A stretch of 64,000 bases of DNA from Rossellomorea sp. y25 (GTDB lineage Bacteria > Bacillota > Bacilli > Bacillales > Bacillaceae_B): positions 434,001 through 498,000 of the forward strand of contig NZ_CP145886.1 of NCBI RefSeq assembly GCF_038049935.1. Reading direction: 5' to 3'. The position numbers and the translations under genes are program-made. The notes beneath the pieces were generated by a model, which saw nothing but the letters and a program-made list of their open reading frames with translations, was not told the origin of the DNA and ran no database searches. Below, piece by piece: positions 1 to 8,007 of the stretch (within the stretch, counting starts at the first letter, position 1; every line of letters begins with the position of its first letter).

Positions 1-1565
1 TGCTAACCGGTTTAATTATCGGGATGTTCTTTAGTGCACTTGAACAAACCGTAGTTGGGACAGCAATGCCAACTATTATCGCTGAGCTAAACGGTTTTTC
101 TATTTTTGCGTGGGTAACCACGGCTTATTTAATTACTTCCACCACTGTTACACCAATCGTGGGGAAACTATCGGATTTATATGGTAGACGTTTATTGTAT
201 TTGATTGGGGTCATCATTTTCATTATCGGATCGGGCTTGTGTGCAACGGCCACTTCCATGGAGCAGCTCGTTCTATATCGCGGTCTTCAAGGGATTGGCG
301 GAGGAATGATCATGCCCCTGTCCCAAACGATTATTGGGGATATCTTCACAGCTGAACAGCGTGCAAAGTGGCAGGGGGTATTTGGAGCATTATTCGGATT
401 AAGCTCCGTGATCGGTCCATTTATTGGCGGTTTCATTGTGGACACCATCAGCTGGCACTGGATTTTCTTGATAAACGTACCATTTGGTTTATTATCGGCA
501 CTCCTATTGTTCATCGGTTTGAAGTATGAAAATGTAGGACGCCCGACAGATAAGGTAAGCATTGATTACTTGGGGATCATCACCCTGATTCCGGCGTTAG
601 TGCTATTACTGATAGGGTTGAATTTCGGAGGAGACAAATTCGAGTGGACGTCAGGAACTAGCTTTCTGATTTTTGGTGGTGCCATCGTGTTACTGCTTCT
701 GTTTGGTTTCATCGAAAACAAAGCAAAAGAACCAATCCTGGATCTAAGCCTGTTTAAGAATAGAGTGTTTGCGACGACGAATGCGTTAGGTTTCCTTCTT
801 GGTCTGGGAATGTTCGGAGCGATTATGTTTGTACCGATGTTCATGCAGGGTATTCTCGGAGTTACACCAACCCAGGCAGGTTCTACGATGACTCCAATGA
901 TGATCGCGATGATTATGGCAAGTATCATCGGAGGCAGATTATTGCTGAAACTGAAATACCGCACCGTCCTTACGGCAGGTATGCTCACTACTGTAGTCGG
1001 CTTTTTCTTGATGAGTACGATGGGTCCGGATTCTAAAGAATATACAGCATACTTTTTTATGGTGGTCATGGGATTTGGAATGGGTCTGGTGATGCCAACA
1101 CTTATGATTGCTGTTCAAAATGAATTTCCTAAGTCCCGATTGGGGGCTGTCACATCATCGGCCACCTTCTTCCGCTCGATCGGTGGAACGATTGGGATTA
1201 CAGTATTGAACGCCGTTATGAATCAGTCACTTCAAGAGAATATGAAGGAAGTGACGGCACAGCAGGATAATCCAGCTGCAAGTCAAATCCTTGCAGGGTT
1301 AAGTGAGAAAACAGATGCCCTGTTCGGCCTGCTTGTCACACCTGGTTTACTGGAAGTTCCGAAAGAGATTGGCAGCATCGTGATTGCTTCCATTGAAACA
1401 GCATGGTCTGATGCCTTCACAACTGTATTCTTGACAGGTTTAATCTTTATCGCGATTGGCGTGGGAGTGGCCCTGTCAGTCGGAAATGGAAGAATCAAAC
1501 GAGATAAAGAGTTGCAGGAAGAAGCGATCAAAGAGGAGACAACGCTTAAACCGGCCACTGAATAA
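1..1565 (+). CDS. DHA2-family MFS transporter (5' end outside window)
   Basis: This is the C-terminal part of a drug:H+ antiporter-type permease. The frame is open from the first base, so the true start lies upstream of the window. The protein is a run of hydrophobic helices. It has the loop 2-3 motif GKLSDLYGRRLL and a motif-C-like GxxxGPxxGG stretch (SSVIGPFIGGF) typical of exporters. The length of more than 513 residues and the extra C-terminal helices fit the 14-helix EmrB/QacA (DHA2) group. It ends in a charged cytoplasmic tail and is followed by a strong terminator, so it is not cotranscribed with the phenylacetate operon. The substrate cannot be told from the sequence. Confidence 0.88.
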   Translation, partial: LTGLIIGMFFSALEQTVVGTAMPTIIAELNGFSIFAWVTTAYLITSTTVTPIVGKLSDLYGRRLLYLIGVIIFIIGSGLCATATSMEQLVLYRGLQGIGGGMIMPLSQTIIGDIFTAEQRAKWQGVFGALFGLSSVIGPFIGGFIVDTISWHWIFLINVPFGLLSALLLFIGLKYENVGRPTDKVSIDYLGIITLIPALVLLLIGLNFGGDKFEWTSGTSFLIFGGAIVLLLLFGFIENKAKEPILDLSLFKNRVFATTNALGFLLGLGMFGAIMFVPMFMQGILGVTPTQAGSTMTPMMIAMIMASIIGGRLLLKLKYRTVLTAGMLTTVVGFFLMSTMGPDSKEYTAYFFMVVMGFGMGLVMPTLMIAVQNEFPKSRLGAVTSSATFFRSIGGTIGITVLNAVMNQSLQENMKEVTAQQDNPAASQILAGLSEKTDALFGLLVTPGLLEVPKEIGSIVIASIETAWSDAFTTVFLTGLIFIAIGVGVALSVGNGRIKRDKELQEEAIKEETTLKPATE

Positions 1566-1569
1566 TAAG

Positions 1570-1609
1570 AAAAGCCTGCTTTGGAGTGATTTCAAAGCAG
1601 GCTTTTTGT
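1570..1609 (+). terminator. Rho-independent terminator of the MFS gene
   Basis: A perfect 14-bp stem (1570-1583 with 1593-1606), with arms AAAAGCCTGCTTTG and CAAAGCAGGCTTTT and a 9-nt loop, is followed by T-rich sequence. It lies a few bases after the stop codon. Confidence 0.93.
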
Positions 1610-1749
1610 TGGTTTTTCCGGCCTCGGTTGGCATAAGTAAGAATCCTATGCGAGAAAATCGTTATTTTATAGAAAATGACATAATCTTTTTACTCACTTA
1701 TCAAATAAAAGCTATATTTTACTTGGTTCATAGAAACCTCCGATAGGAT

Positions 1750-1797
1750 AACGGCGAAATTTTCATTTTAACGGCGATATTCCAAATATAACGGCGA
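1750..1797. repeat. Three-unit array with exact 20-bp period (core AACGGCGA)
   Basis: The core AACGGCGA occurs at 1750, 1770 and 1790, exactly 20 bp apart, with divergent 12-bp spacers. It is in the 460-bp gap between the MFS terminator and paaK. The rest of that gap (1610-1749 and 1798-1890) shows no gene or other structure I can support. Confidence 0.8.
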
Positions 1798-1891
1798 AAC
1801 GGATTCTCACGCCCCTCTATGCCTCGCACCAGAAAGATACCTTTCCCCAAGATCTCTTCTCACTCAGCAGCCTATGAATGCGTTTTGATGA

Positions 1892-1984
1892 AATTTTCTG
1901 AAAATATATTGACAATTTTCAACAGACACGTTATCTTTTGAGTAGATAAATATAACACATAATTACATAAACGAATTAATAACG
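1892..1984 (+). promoter_or_regulatory. paaK promoter with CodY-like box and downstream palindromic operator
   Basis: AATTTTCTGAAAATA at 1892-1906 matches the CodY consensus AATTTTCWGAAAATT at 14 of 15 positions. It ends 2 bp before a perfect -35 TTGACA (1909-1914). With 17 bp spacing the -10 is TATCTT (1932-1937). Downstream of the expected start point, CGAATTAATAACG (1972-1984) is one copy of a 13-bp CG-N9-CG palindrome that recurs upstream of other aromatic-catabolism genes here. The layout suggests repression by CodY plus a second, pathway-specific repressor. Both bindings are inferred. Confidence 0.75.
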
Positions 1985-2026
1985 TTATATAAATATATTT
2001 TTATATAGTGACAGGAGGCCGATACG

Positions 2027-3352
2027 TTGATTTTGCATGAGATTGAAACTGCCAGTCGATCGCAAATGGAACGCCTTCAACTGGAGAGATTACAACATAT
2101 TGCTGCTTATGTGTATGAACGAGTCCCTTTTTATCGTGAGCAATTTGACAGGAGAGGTCTGAAGCCACAGGATATAACGTCTTTGTCAAACCTAAAAATG
2201 TTACCGCTTACAAAAAAGAATGATTTACGGGAGCATTACCCTTTTGGCCTGTTCGCGGTCAAGCGTAAAGAAATGGTAAGGGTCCATGCTTCTTCCGGAA
2301 CAAGTGGCAAGCCAACGGTTGTAGGGTATACCCAGAACGATATCAACATGTGGGGGGGAATTGTGGCCCGGGCCATTGCCATGGCAGGTGGAAAACCGGG
2401 GGACGTCCTGCATAATGCATACGGATATGGACTGTTTACAGGAGGTTTGGGACTTCATTATGGAAGTGAGAAGCTTGGGATGATCACGGTGCCGGTATCA
2501 GGCGGAAACATGTCCAGACAAATTACATTATTGGAAGATTTTCAGCCCACGGTCATATGCGGCACGCCATCTTACGTTCTCAATTTAGCAGAATCAATGG
2601 AGGCACAGGGGAAGGATCCGGCTTCACTATCCTTGCGATATGGAATATTCGGGGCCGAGCCTTGGTCTAATGCGATGAGAGAAACATTGGAGAGAAAGAT
2701 GGATATTAAAGCGTGCGACATTTATGGCTTAAGCGAAGTCATTGGACCAGGGGTTGCGATGGAATGTCACCAAGTCCAGGATGGTCTCCATATTGCAGAG
2801 GATCATTTTCTCGTGGAAGTCATTCATCCTGATACATTAGAGCCTCTCCCAGAAGGGGAAATCGGTGAGCTTGTGTTTACAAGTTTAACAAAAGAAGCCT
2901 TTCCAATCATCCGCTATAGAACCGGAGATATCGCTTCGATTCAGAACGGAACATGCTTATGTGGGCGAACAACGGTAAAGATGTCCAGAGTGAAAGGAAG
3001 AGTGGATGACATGCTCATCATCAGAGGTGTGAACGTGTTTCCATCTGAAATGGAACACTTCCTACTTCAAATAAATGAGCTTGCACCACATTATCAGGTT
3101 CACTTAAAGAAGAAAGGGGCACTCGATTTAGTGGAGCTGCAGGTTGAAGTCACAGATGAATGCTTTCAAGGAGTGTCTAACGATTTAAATCATGAACACT
3201 TGAATCAATTGGAAGCAAAAGTGAAAAGTCTCATGAAAGATCGTTGCTATGTTTCCATGGATGTGAAAATCAGGGGACCGAAAGAAATCCCCCGTTCAGA
3301 AGGGAAAGCCATCCGGATTGTGGATCTTAGAGGAGAAGCCATGTATCAATAA
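2027..3352 (+). CDS. paaK: Phenylacetate-CoA ligase
   Basis: This enzyme activates phenylacetate to phenylacetyl-CoA with ATP, the entry step of the aerobic phenylacetate pathway. It is 441 residues, the usual length for the family. The adenylation signature SSGTSGKPT is at residues 89-97, and RYRTGD and KGRVDDM motifs follow in the C-terminal half. The start is a TTG preceded at 8 bp by AGGAGG; no in-frame ATG fits better. It is the first gene of the operon, behind the 1909-1937 promoter, and paaABCD follow. The identification is secure from motifs and context. Confidence 0.95.
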   Translation: MILHEIETASRSQMERLQLERLQHIAAYVYERVPFYREQFDRRGLKPQDITSLSNLKMLPLTKKNDLREHYPFGLFAVKRKEMVRVHASSGTSGKPTVVGYTQNDINMWGGIVARAIAMAGGKPGDVLHNAYGYGLFTGGLGLHYGSEKLGMITVPVSGGNMSRQITLLEDFQPTVICGTPSYVLNLAESMEAQGKDPASLSLRYGIFGAEPWSNAMRETLERKMDIKACDIYGLSEVIGPGVAMECHQVQDGLHIAEDHFLVEVIHPDTLEPLPEGEIGELVFTSLTKEAFPIIRYRTGDIASIQNGTCLCGRTTVKMSRVKGRVDDMLIIRGVNVFPSEMEHFLLQINELAPHYQVHLKKKGALDLVELQVEVTDECFQGVSNDLNHEHLNQLEAKVKSLMKDRCYVSMDVKIRGPKEIPRSEGKAIRIVDLRGEAMYQ

Positions 3353-3371
3353 ATTTTTTTGAGAAAAAAAG

Positions 3372-3412
3372 TTATCACACAATAAAGTTCCCGCGTAGTA
3401 ACTGTGTGATAA
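3372..3412 (+). promoter_or_regulatory. Intercistronic hairpin between paaK and paaA
   Basis: A perfect 10-bp inverted repeat, TTATCACACA (3372-3381) and TGTGTGATAA (3403-3412), is separated by 21 nt. Its 3' arm runs directly into the paaA Shine-Dalgarno AAGGAGG (3412-3418). There is no T-run, so it is not a standard terminator. It may tune stability or translation of paaA relative to paaK, or be a DNA operator. Confidence 0.7.
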
Positions 3413-3425
3413 AGGAGGAGATACA

Positions 3426-4394
3426 ATGAGTGACGTATTATCAAATCAACAACTGACGGACGAAGAGCGTATGGCTCATTTTATGAGAAAGATTGAAAAT
3501 GACGAAAAGATCGAAGCGGATGATTGGATGCCGGATGAATATCGAAATGCACTGATCAAGCTGATTTCCATGCATGGGATCAGTGAAATCATGGGGGCAC
3601 TTCCCGAGAAGGAATGGGTACCGAAAGCACCTACACTAAGAAGGAAGCTTGGAATCATGGCGAAGGTTCAGGACGAGATGGGCCATGGACAGCTTTTGCT
3701 TCGTGTAGCAGAAGATTTAATGAAGCCTTACGGGAAAACACGTGAGCACATTATGAGAGATTTGTTTTCAGGAGATTTAAAGTTTCATAACGTCTTTCAC
3801 ATGGAGGCACCTACCTGGGGAGACGCTGGATTGATCGGCTGGCTTGTGGACGGGGCAGCGATCATCACACAGACGAATATGCTCCATGCTTCATACGGTC
3901 CATATGCCCGTGCGCTAAAGCGGATTTGTGCGGAAGAAGTGTTCCACGCACAGCATGGTGAAGCCATCATCATGGCCCTGGCAGAAGGAACTCCTGAGCA
4001 AAGGGCATTAGTTCAGGATGCAGTGGACCGCTGGTGGGAATCGCTTCTTATGTTCTTTGGACCTGGTGACGCGAAAACGACAGGTTCCTCTAAGCAGGAT
4101 ATCACCATCAAGTACAACATCCGGACGAAAACAAATGAACAGCTGAGACAGGACTTTTTCACGAAATATGTTCCGAGGATGCTGTCGTTAGGACTGACTC
4201 TTCCCGATGAGACGATGTACTTCGACGAAGAAAAGGATTTATGGATCTATAAGCAGCCCGACTGGGACCGCTTCAAGGAGATCATTCGGAACAAAGGTCC
4301 GAAATCAAAGGATCGCCTTCGTTTAAGAGAATTATCCTACGACAATAATGCGTGGGTTCGGGAAGCATTAAGCCCTAGTGACCAAGTAAGCTAG
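3426..4394 (+). CDS. paaA: 1,2-phenylacetyl-CoA epoxidase, catalytic subunit
   Basis: This is the catalytic di-iron subunit of the multicomponent monooxygenase that epoxidises the ring of phenylacetyl-CoA. At 322 residues it has the family's normal length. Candidate metal-ligand segments VQDEMGHGQ (residues 81-89) and EEVFHAQHGE (170-179) are intact, as expected of a ferritin-like four-helix carboxylate site. It has a strong AAGGAGG ribosome site and is followed at about 15 bp by paaB. It should work with PaaB and PaaC in the cytoplasm. The usual electron donor, PaaE, has no gene in this window. Confidence 0.95.
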   Translation: MSDVLSNQQLTDEERMAHFMRKIENDEKIEADDWMPDEYRNALIKLISMHGISEIMGALPEKEWVPKAPTLRRKLGIMAKVQDEMGHGQLLLRVAEDLMKPYGKTREHIMRDLFSGDLKFHNVFHMEAPTWGDAGLIGWLVDGAAIITQTNMLHASYGPYARALKRICAEEVFHAQHGEAIIMALAEGTPEQRALVQDAVDRWWESLLMFFGPGDAKTTGSSKQDITIKYNIRTKTNEQLRQDFFTKYVPRMLSLGLTLPDETMYFDEEKDLWIYKQPDWDRFKEIIRNKGPKSKDRLRLRELSYDNNAWVREALSPSDQVS

Positions 4395-4409
4395 AAAGGA
4401 ATGAGTTGG

Positions 4410-4766
4410 ATGTCTGACAAGGGGCAGAACTTTTATCAGGAATTTGAAGTGTTTAGTAAGAGGACGGACGGTGCGCAGATGCAGCATCAATTCAGTCTGT
4501 TGGCACCCAACCATGAGCTTGCCATGGTGATGGCTCAAGAGAATTTCATGAGAAGAGAGCCGGTCTCGGATATATGGGTTGTGAAGCGGTCGGACGTCCG
4601 GATGATGACACCCGAGGAAAGAGAGAGTGTCGGTCGTCTTGATAATAAAGATTACCGAAACGCCAAAGGCTACGGTTATCTGAAGAAGAAGTGGAGACAG
4701 TACGAACAGGAAATGCTCGATGAGAAAGAAATCATGTCATGGGGAGAGTTGGTGAAGAAGAAATGA
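4410..4766 (+). CDS. paaB: 1,2-phenylacetyl-CoA epoxidase, PaaB subunit
   Basis: This is a small subunit (118 residues) of the phenylacetyl-CoA epoxidase, thought to bridge PaaA/PaaC heterodimers. The sequence has the family's opening YQEFEVFSKR and the central IWVVKR strand. An ATG at 4401 is in frame, but it abuts the AAAGGA ribosome site. The ATG at 4410, giving MSDKGQ with 9 bp spacing, is the better start. The stop overlaps the paaC start. Confidence 0.92.
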   Translation: MSDKGQNFYQEFEVFSKRTDGAQMQHQFSLLAPNHELAMVMAQENFMRREPVSDIWVVKRSDVRMMTPEERESVGRLDNKDYRNAKGYGYLKKKWRQYEQEMLDEKEIMSWGELVKKK

Positions 4767-5581
4767 AAGTGAAAAGTCCAAATGACCTTCCGAACGCAGA
4801 TTATAAAGAAGCGCTTCTGAGCCTGCTCTATCAACTGGCCGACGACGATTTCATCCTTGCTTACCGCGGTTCTGAATGGCTGGGACTCGCTCCTCATATT
4901 GAAGAGGATGTCGCGTTTTCCTCCATTAATCAAGACACGATGGGGCATGCCACCATGTTCTATCAGCTCCTTGAAGAATTAGGGGAAGGGGATCAGGACC
5001 ATCTGGCACATGGAAGGAAGGCGTCAGAACGCAGAAATGCCATCTTACTGGAAGAAGTGAATGGTCCCGGAAACTACTTACAAGAACCCCGTTACGACTG
5101 GGCCTTTGCTGTTGTAAGACATTATTTCTACAGCGTCGTCAAAAAGGTGCGAATTGACTCGTTAAAGAACTCCTCTTATGAACCACTTGCCGAAATGGCG
5201 ATCAAAATCAACACAGAATTATATTATCACCTGCTGCACTGGAAAACCTGGTTCATTCAATTAATGAATGCCGGCGGGGAAGCAAGGGAGCGAATGAATA
5301 AGGCGATTGAACGAGTATTAAATGAATTCCAGGGAGTTCTGACCCTGGGGCCAATGGGGAAAGAAATGTCCCTTATGGCTCTGATCGAAGGAGAAGAAAG
5401 CTTAACGAAACGATGGGAGCTGGCCCTTCAACCTGTCTTCCAATCTACTCAACTATCCTTTCCTCCGAATGTAAACATGAAAAAAGGGAATGGTCGCTTA
5501 GGTGAACACACCCCTGAACTGGATACGGCACTTTCTACATTAAGCGAAGTCTATAACACAAATCCCGCAGCAAGCTGGTAA
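4763..5581 (+). CDS. paaC: 1,2-phenylacetyl-CoA epoxidase, structural subunit PaaC
   Basis: This is the non-catalytic ferritin-like partner of PaaA, about 272 residues from the chosen start. The segment LAYRGSEWLGLAPHIEED is the typical N-terminal PaaC signature, followed by an INQDTMGHA helix. The start at 4763 forms an ATGA overlap with the paaB stop, the usual sign of translational coupling. An in-frame ATG at 4739 would add 8 residues lying inside paaB and is less likely. Confidence 0.93.
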   Translation: MKVKSPNDLPNADYKEALLSLLYQLADDDFILAYRGSEWLGLAPHIEEDVAFSSINQDTMGHATMFYQLLEELGEGDQDHLAHGRKASERRNAILLEEVNGPGNYLQEPRYDWAFAVVRHYFYSVVKKVRIDSLKNSSYEPLAEMAIKINTELYYHLLHWKTWFIQLMNAGGEARERMNKAIERVLNEFQGVLTLGPMGKEMSLMALIEGEESLTKRWELALQPVFQSTQLSFPPNVNMKKGNGRLGEHTPELDTALSTLSEVYNTNPAASW

Positions 5582-5594
5582 AGGATGAAGGAAT

Positions 5595-6074
5595 ATGACT
5601 GCAACCGTTTTAGAAGTTCTTCAAACAGTGAAAGATCCTGAAATTGATTCCATCAGCATTGTAGATCTTGGAATGGTCAATCGCATACATCACCAGGAAG
5701 ATGCCCTGATGATTGAACTCCTGCCAACCTTTGTAGGCTGCCCTGCATTGGAAATAATTAAAGGGAATGTGGAGAAGGCGTGTCGGGATCAGCTTGGAAT
5801 TCAATCCGTGCAGGTTCAGTTCGTTTATTCTCCTCCCTGGACATCAGACAGGTTAACCGAAAATGGCCGGGAGAGACTGAAGGAATTCGGCATCGCACCT
5901 CCGCCTGAACAATTCAATGGGGAAGAATATTGGGAGATTCATTGTCCATATTGCGATTCCCCCTATACCTCCATGGAGAATCTGTTCGGTCCCACCGCCT
6001 GCAGAAGCATTCTATACTGCAAGCAATGCCGCAACCCGTTCGAAGCCATGAAACCAATATCGACAATGATGTGA
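5595..6074 (+). CDS. paaD: Phenylacetate pathway Fe-S assembly-type protein PaaD
   Basis: A 159-residue protein with an N-terminal MIP18/DUF59-like domain (TVKDPEIDSISIVDLGMV) and a C-terminal cysteine ribbon (CPYCDSPYT about 30 residues before CKQC). PaaD is believed to help mature an iron-sulfur cluster for the epoxidase system, classically that of PaaE. Its presence without a neighbouring paaE suggests an unlinked or non-homologous reductase. It follows paaC after 13 bp in the same operon. Confidence 0.92.
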   Translation: MTATVLEVLQTVKDPEIDSISIVDLGMVNRIHHQEDALMIELLPTFVGCPALEIIKGNVEKACRDQLGIQSVQVQFVYSPPWTSDRLTENGRERLKEFGIAPPPEQFNGEEYWEIHCPYCDSPYTSMENLFGPTACRSILYCKQCRNPFEAMKPISTMM

Positions 6075-6116
6075 AGTATCTATAAAACTACTGAAAATCA
6101 AAGGAGAGATTCCACT

Positions 6117-6425
6117 ATGGTAAAACTAATCGCATTGTATAAGCACCCTGAAAACAAAGAGAAGTTCGATGAACATTACTTCAATACCCACGCTCCGATC
6201 ACAGCAAAAATTCCTGGCCTTAAAAAGATGGATGTAACGAAAATCGTCGGTTCACCTATGGGCGGAGAAGGCAAATACTACTTAATGTGCGAAATGTATT
6301 ATGACAATCATGAAGCGATGAAAGCAGCCATGAAATCCGATGAAGGCAAAGCTTCCGGGAAGGACCTTATGGGCTTCGCCGCAGAGTTAGTCACTCTTAT
6401 GATCGGTGAAGAAGTGAATGAGTAA
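6117..6425 (+). CDS. EthD-family small protein in the paa operon
   Basis: A 102-residue protein of the EthD/dimeric alpha-beta barrel type: MVKLIALYKHPENKEKFDEHY, then NTHAPITAKIPGL with a conserved histidine, then a YYLMCEMYY strand. EthD-like proteins are small and often dimeric, and their biochemical role is poorly defined. It sits between paaD and paaF, has an AAGGAGAG ribosome site, and overlaps paaF by 8 bp, so it is translated as part of the operon. It may act on an unstable intermediate such as the epoxide or oxepin-CoA; that is a guess from position only. Confidence 0.8.
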   Translation: MVKLIALYKHPENKEKFDEHYFNTHAPITAKIPGLKKMDVTKIVGSPMGGEGKYYLMCEMYYDNHEAMKAAMKSDEGKASGKDLMGFAAELVTLMIGEEVNE

Positions 6426-7197
6426 AGAGTACGAATATATCGTAGTGAGCGAGAGGGACGGACTTGGTTTTATTGAATTGAATAGACCTAAAGTTCTTAA
6501 CGCCATCAATCGTCCTATGGTATCGGAGTTAGTCAATGCTTTCGAGGCATTCGACCGGAACGACAGTGTAAAAGCAATTGTTTTATCTGGTAGGGGCAGA
6601 GCCTTCGCTGCAGGAGCAGACATTGATGAAATGGCGGAAGACGGTGCCATAGATTTAGAGCTCTTGAATCAATTCACGGAATGGGACCGCCTTGCCTGGA
6701 TCAAGAAACCGATCATCGGGGCGGTCCAGGGGTTTGCGTTAGGGGGCGGGTTTGAGTTAGCTCTTTGCTGCGACATTCTATTCGCTTCTGAGGATGCAAG
6801 CTTCGGATTCCCTGAAGTGAATCTTGGAGTCATGCCTGGAGCGGGCGGAACCCAGAGGCTCACCAAGCTGATAGGTAAATCAAGGGCGATGGAATGGTTG
6901 TTGTCGGGAGACATGTTTACAGCAACTCAAGCCCTTGAGTGGGGAGTCATCAACCGCGCGATTCCGAAAGAATTATTAATAGAAGAAACAGAGAAATTTG
7001 CGAAGAAATTAGCTGCCAAGCCACCGCTTTCCTTGAGATTGATCAAAGAATCTGTTCATAAAGCCGTTGATTCTTCGATTTATGAAGGGATGCAATATGA
7101 GCGGAAGAACTTCTATCTTCTTTTTGCCTCTGAAGATCAGAAAGAAGGCATGAAGGCTTTTGTGGAAAAACGCAGACCGGAATTCAAAGGAAAATAA
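6418..7197 (+). CDS. paaF: Enoyl-CoA hydratase/isomerase, PaaF-type
   Basis: A crotonase-fold protein of 259 residues. The oxyanion-hole segments SGRGRAFAAGADI and GGGFELALCCD are present. Both glutamates of classical hydratases are kept (GGGFEL and FPEVNLGVMPGAGGTQRL). It therefore fits 2,3-dehydroadipyl-CoA hydratase of the phenylacetate pathway. The start overlaps the EthD gene by 8 bp. The second crotonase gene follows after 12 bp. Confidence 0.88.
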   Translation: MSKEYEYIVVSERDGLGFIELNRPKVLNAINRPMVSELVNAFEAFDRNDSVKAIVLSGRGRAFAAGADIDEMAEDGAIDLELLNQFTEWDRLAWIKKPIIGAVQGFALGGGFELALCCDILFASEDASFGFPEVNLGVMPGAGGTQRLTKLIGKSRAMEWLLSGDMFTATQALEWGVINRAIPKELLIEETEKFAKKLAAKPPLSLRLIKESVHKAVDSSIYEGMQYERKNFYLLFASEDQKEGMKAFVEKRRPEFKGK

Positions 7198-7209
7198 GGG
7201 GGCTGCATC

Positions 7210-7983
7210 ATGTTCGAAACCATTAAATATGAAGTGAAAAATAACGTAGCCTGGATTACCTTAAATCGCCCGGATAAACTGAATGCTTTCATTCGTCAAC
7301 TCAATCTGGAAATCCAAAAGGCCATGAAGGACTCTTCACGAAATGAAGAAGTGAGAGCCATCGTGATTACAGGTGAAGGCCGGGCTTTTTGCTCGGGGCA
7401 GGATTTAAGTGAAGTAGATGAATCCATGGATCATGGAGAGGTGCTTAGAAATAATTACGGCCCTATGGTGAAAGAAATTGAGCAGTGTGAGAAACCGGTG
7501 ATTGCCGCCGTCAATGGAGTGGCAGCAGGAGCGGGATTCAGCCTGGCCCTGGCGTGTGACTTCAGGCTCGTTTCAGAGAAGGCGAGCTTTGTGCAAGCAT
7601 TTGTTCACGTTGGATTAGTACCGGATTCAGGTAACCTCTATTACTTATCGAAGATTGTTGGCTATGCAAAAGCGCTGGAACTGGCTGTTTTTGGCGAAAA
7701 AATAAAAGCAGAAGAGGCTGAAAAGCTTGGCTTGGTCACAAAAATCATCTCTCTCGACCAGTGGCAGGAAGAAACAGCTGCATTTGCCGAAAGAATCGCC
7801 GCCATGCCGACGAAAGCAATCGGCTTGATGAAGCGCTTATTAAAGGGGAGCGCGGATCTATCCTTTAACGAATACTTAGAAAAAGAAGCCTGTGCCCAGC
7901 GGATCGCAGGTCAGACAGAAGATCATCGCGAAGGTGTGGCAGCCTTCATGGAGAAACGAAGACCAGCCTTTCACGGAAAATAA
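7210..7983 (+). CDS. paaG: Enoyl-CoA hydratase/isomerase, PaaG-type
   Basis: The second crotonase-fold protein, 257 residues. It lacks both hydratase glutamates (GAGFSLALACD and QAFVHVG) but has the acidic GLVPDSG motif that marks the PaaG subgroup. PaaG isomerises the ring-epoxide to oxepin-CoA and later shifts a double bond. The contrast with the preceding PaaF-type protein supports the division of labour. It is in the same operon, with the aldehyde dehydrogenase 24 bp downstream. Confidence 0.87.
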   Translation: MFETIKYEVKNNVAWITLNRPDKLNAFIRQLNLEIQKAMKDSSRNEEVRAIVITGEGRAFCSGQDLSEVDESMDHGEVLRNNYGPMVKEIEQCEKPVIAAVNGVAAGAGFSLALACDFRLVSEKASFVQAFVHVGLVPDSGNLYYLSKIVGYAKALELAVFGEKIKAEEAEKLGLVTKIISLDQWQEETAAFAERIAAMPTKAIGLMKRLLKGSADLSFNEYLEKEACAQRIAGQTEDHREGVAAFMEKRRPAFHGK

Positions 7984-8007
7984 ATCAACCTAAAAGGAGA
8001 TGGAGTT

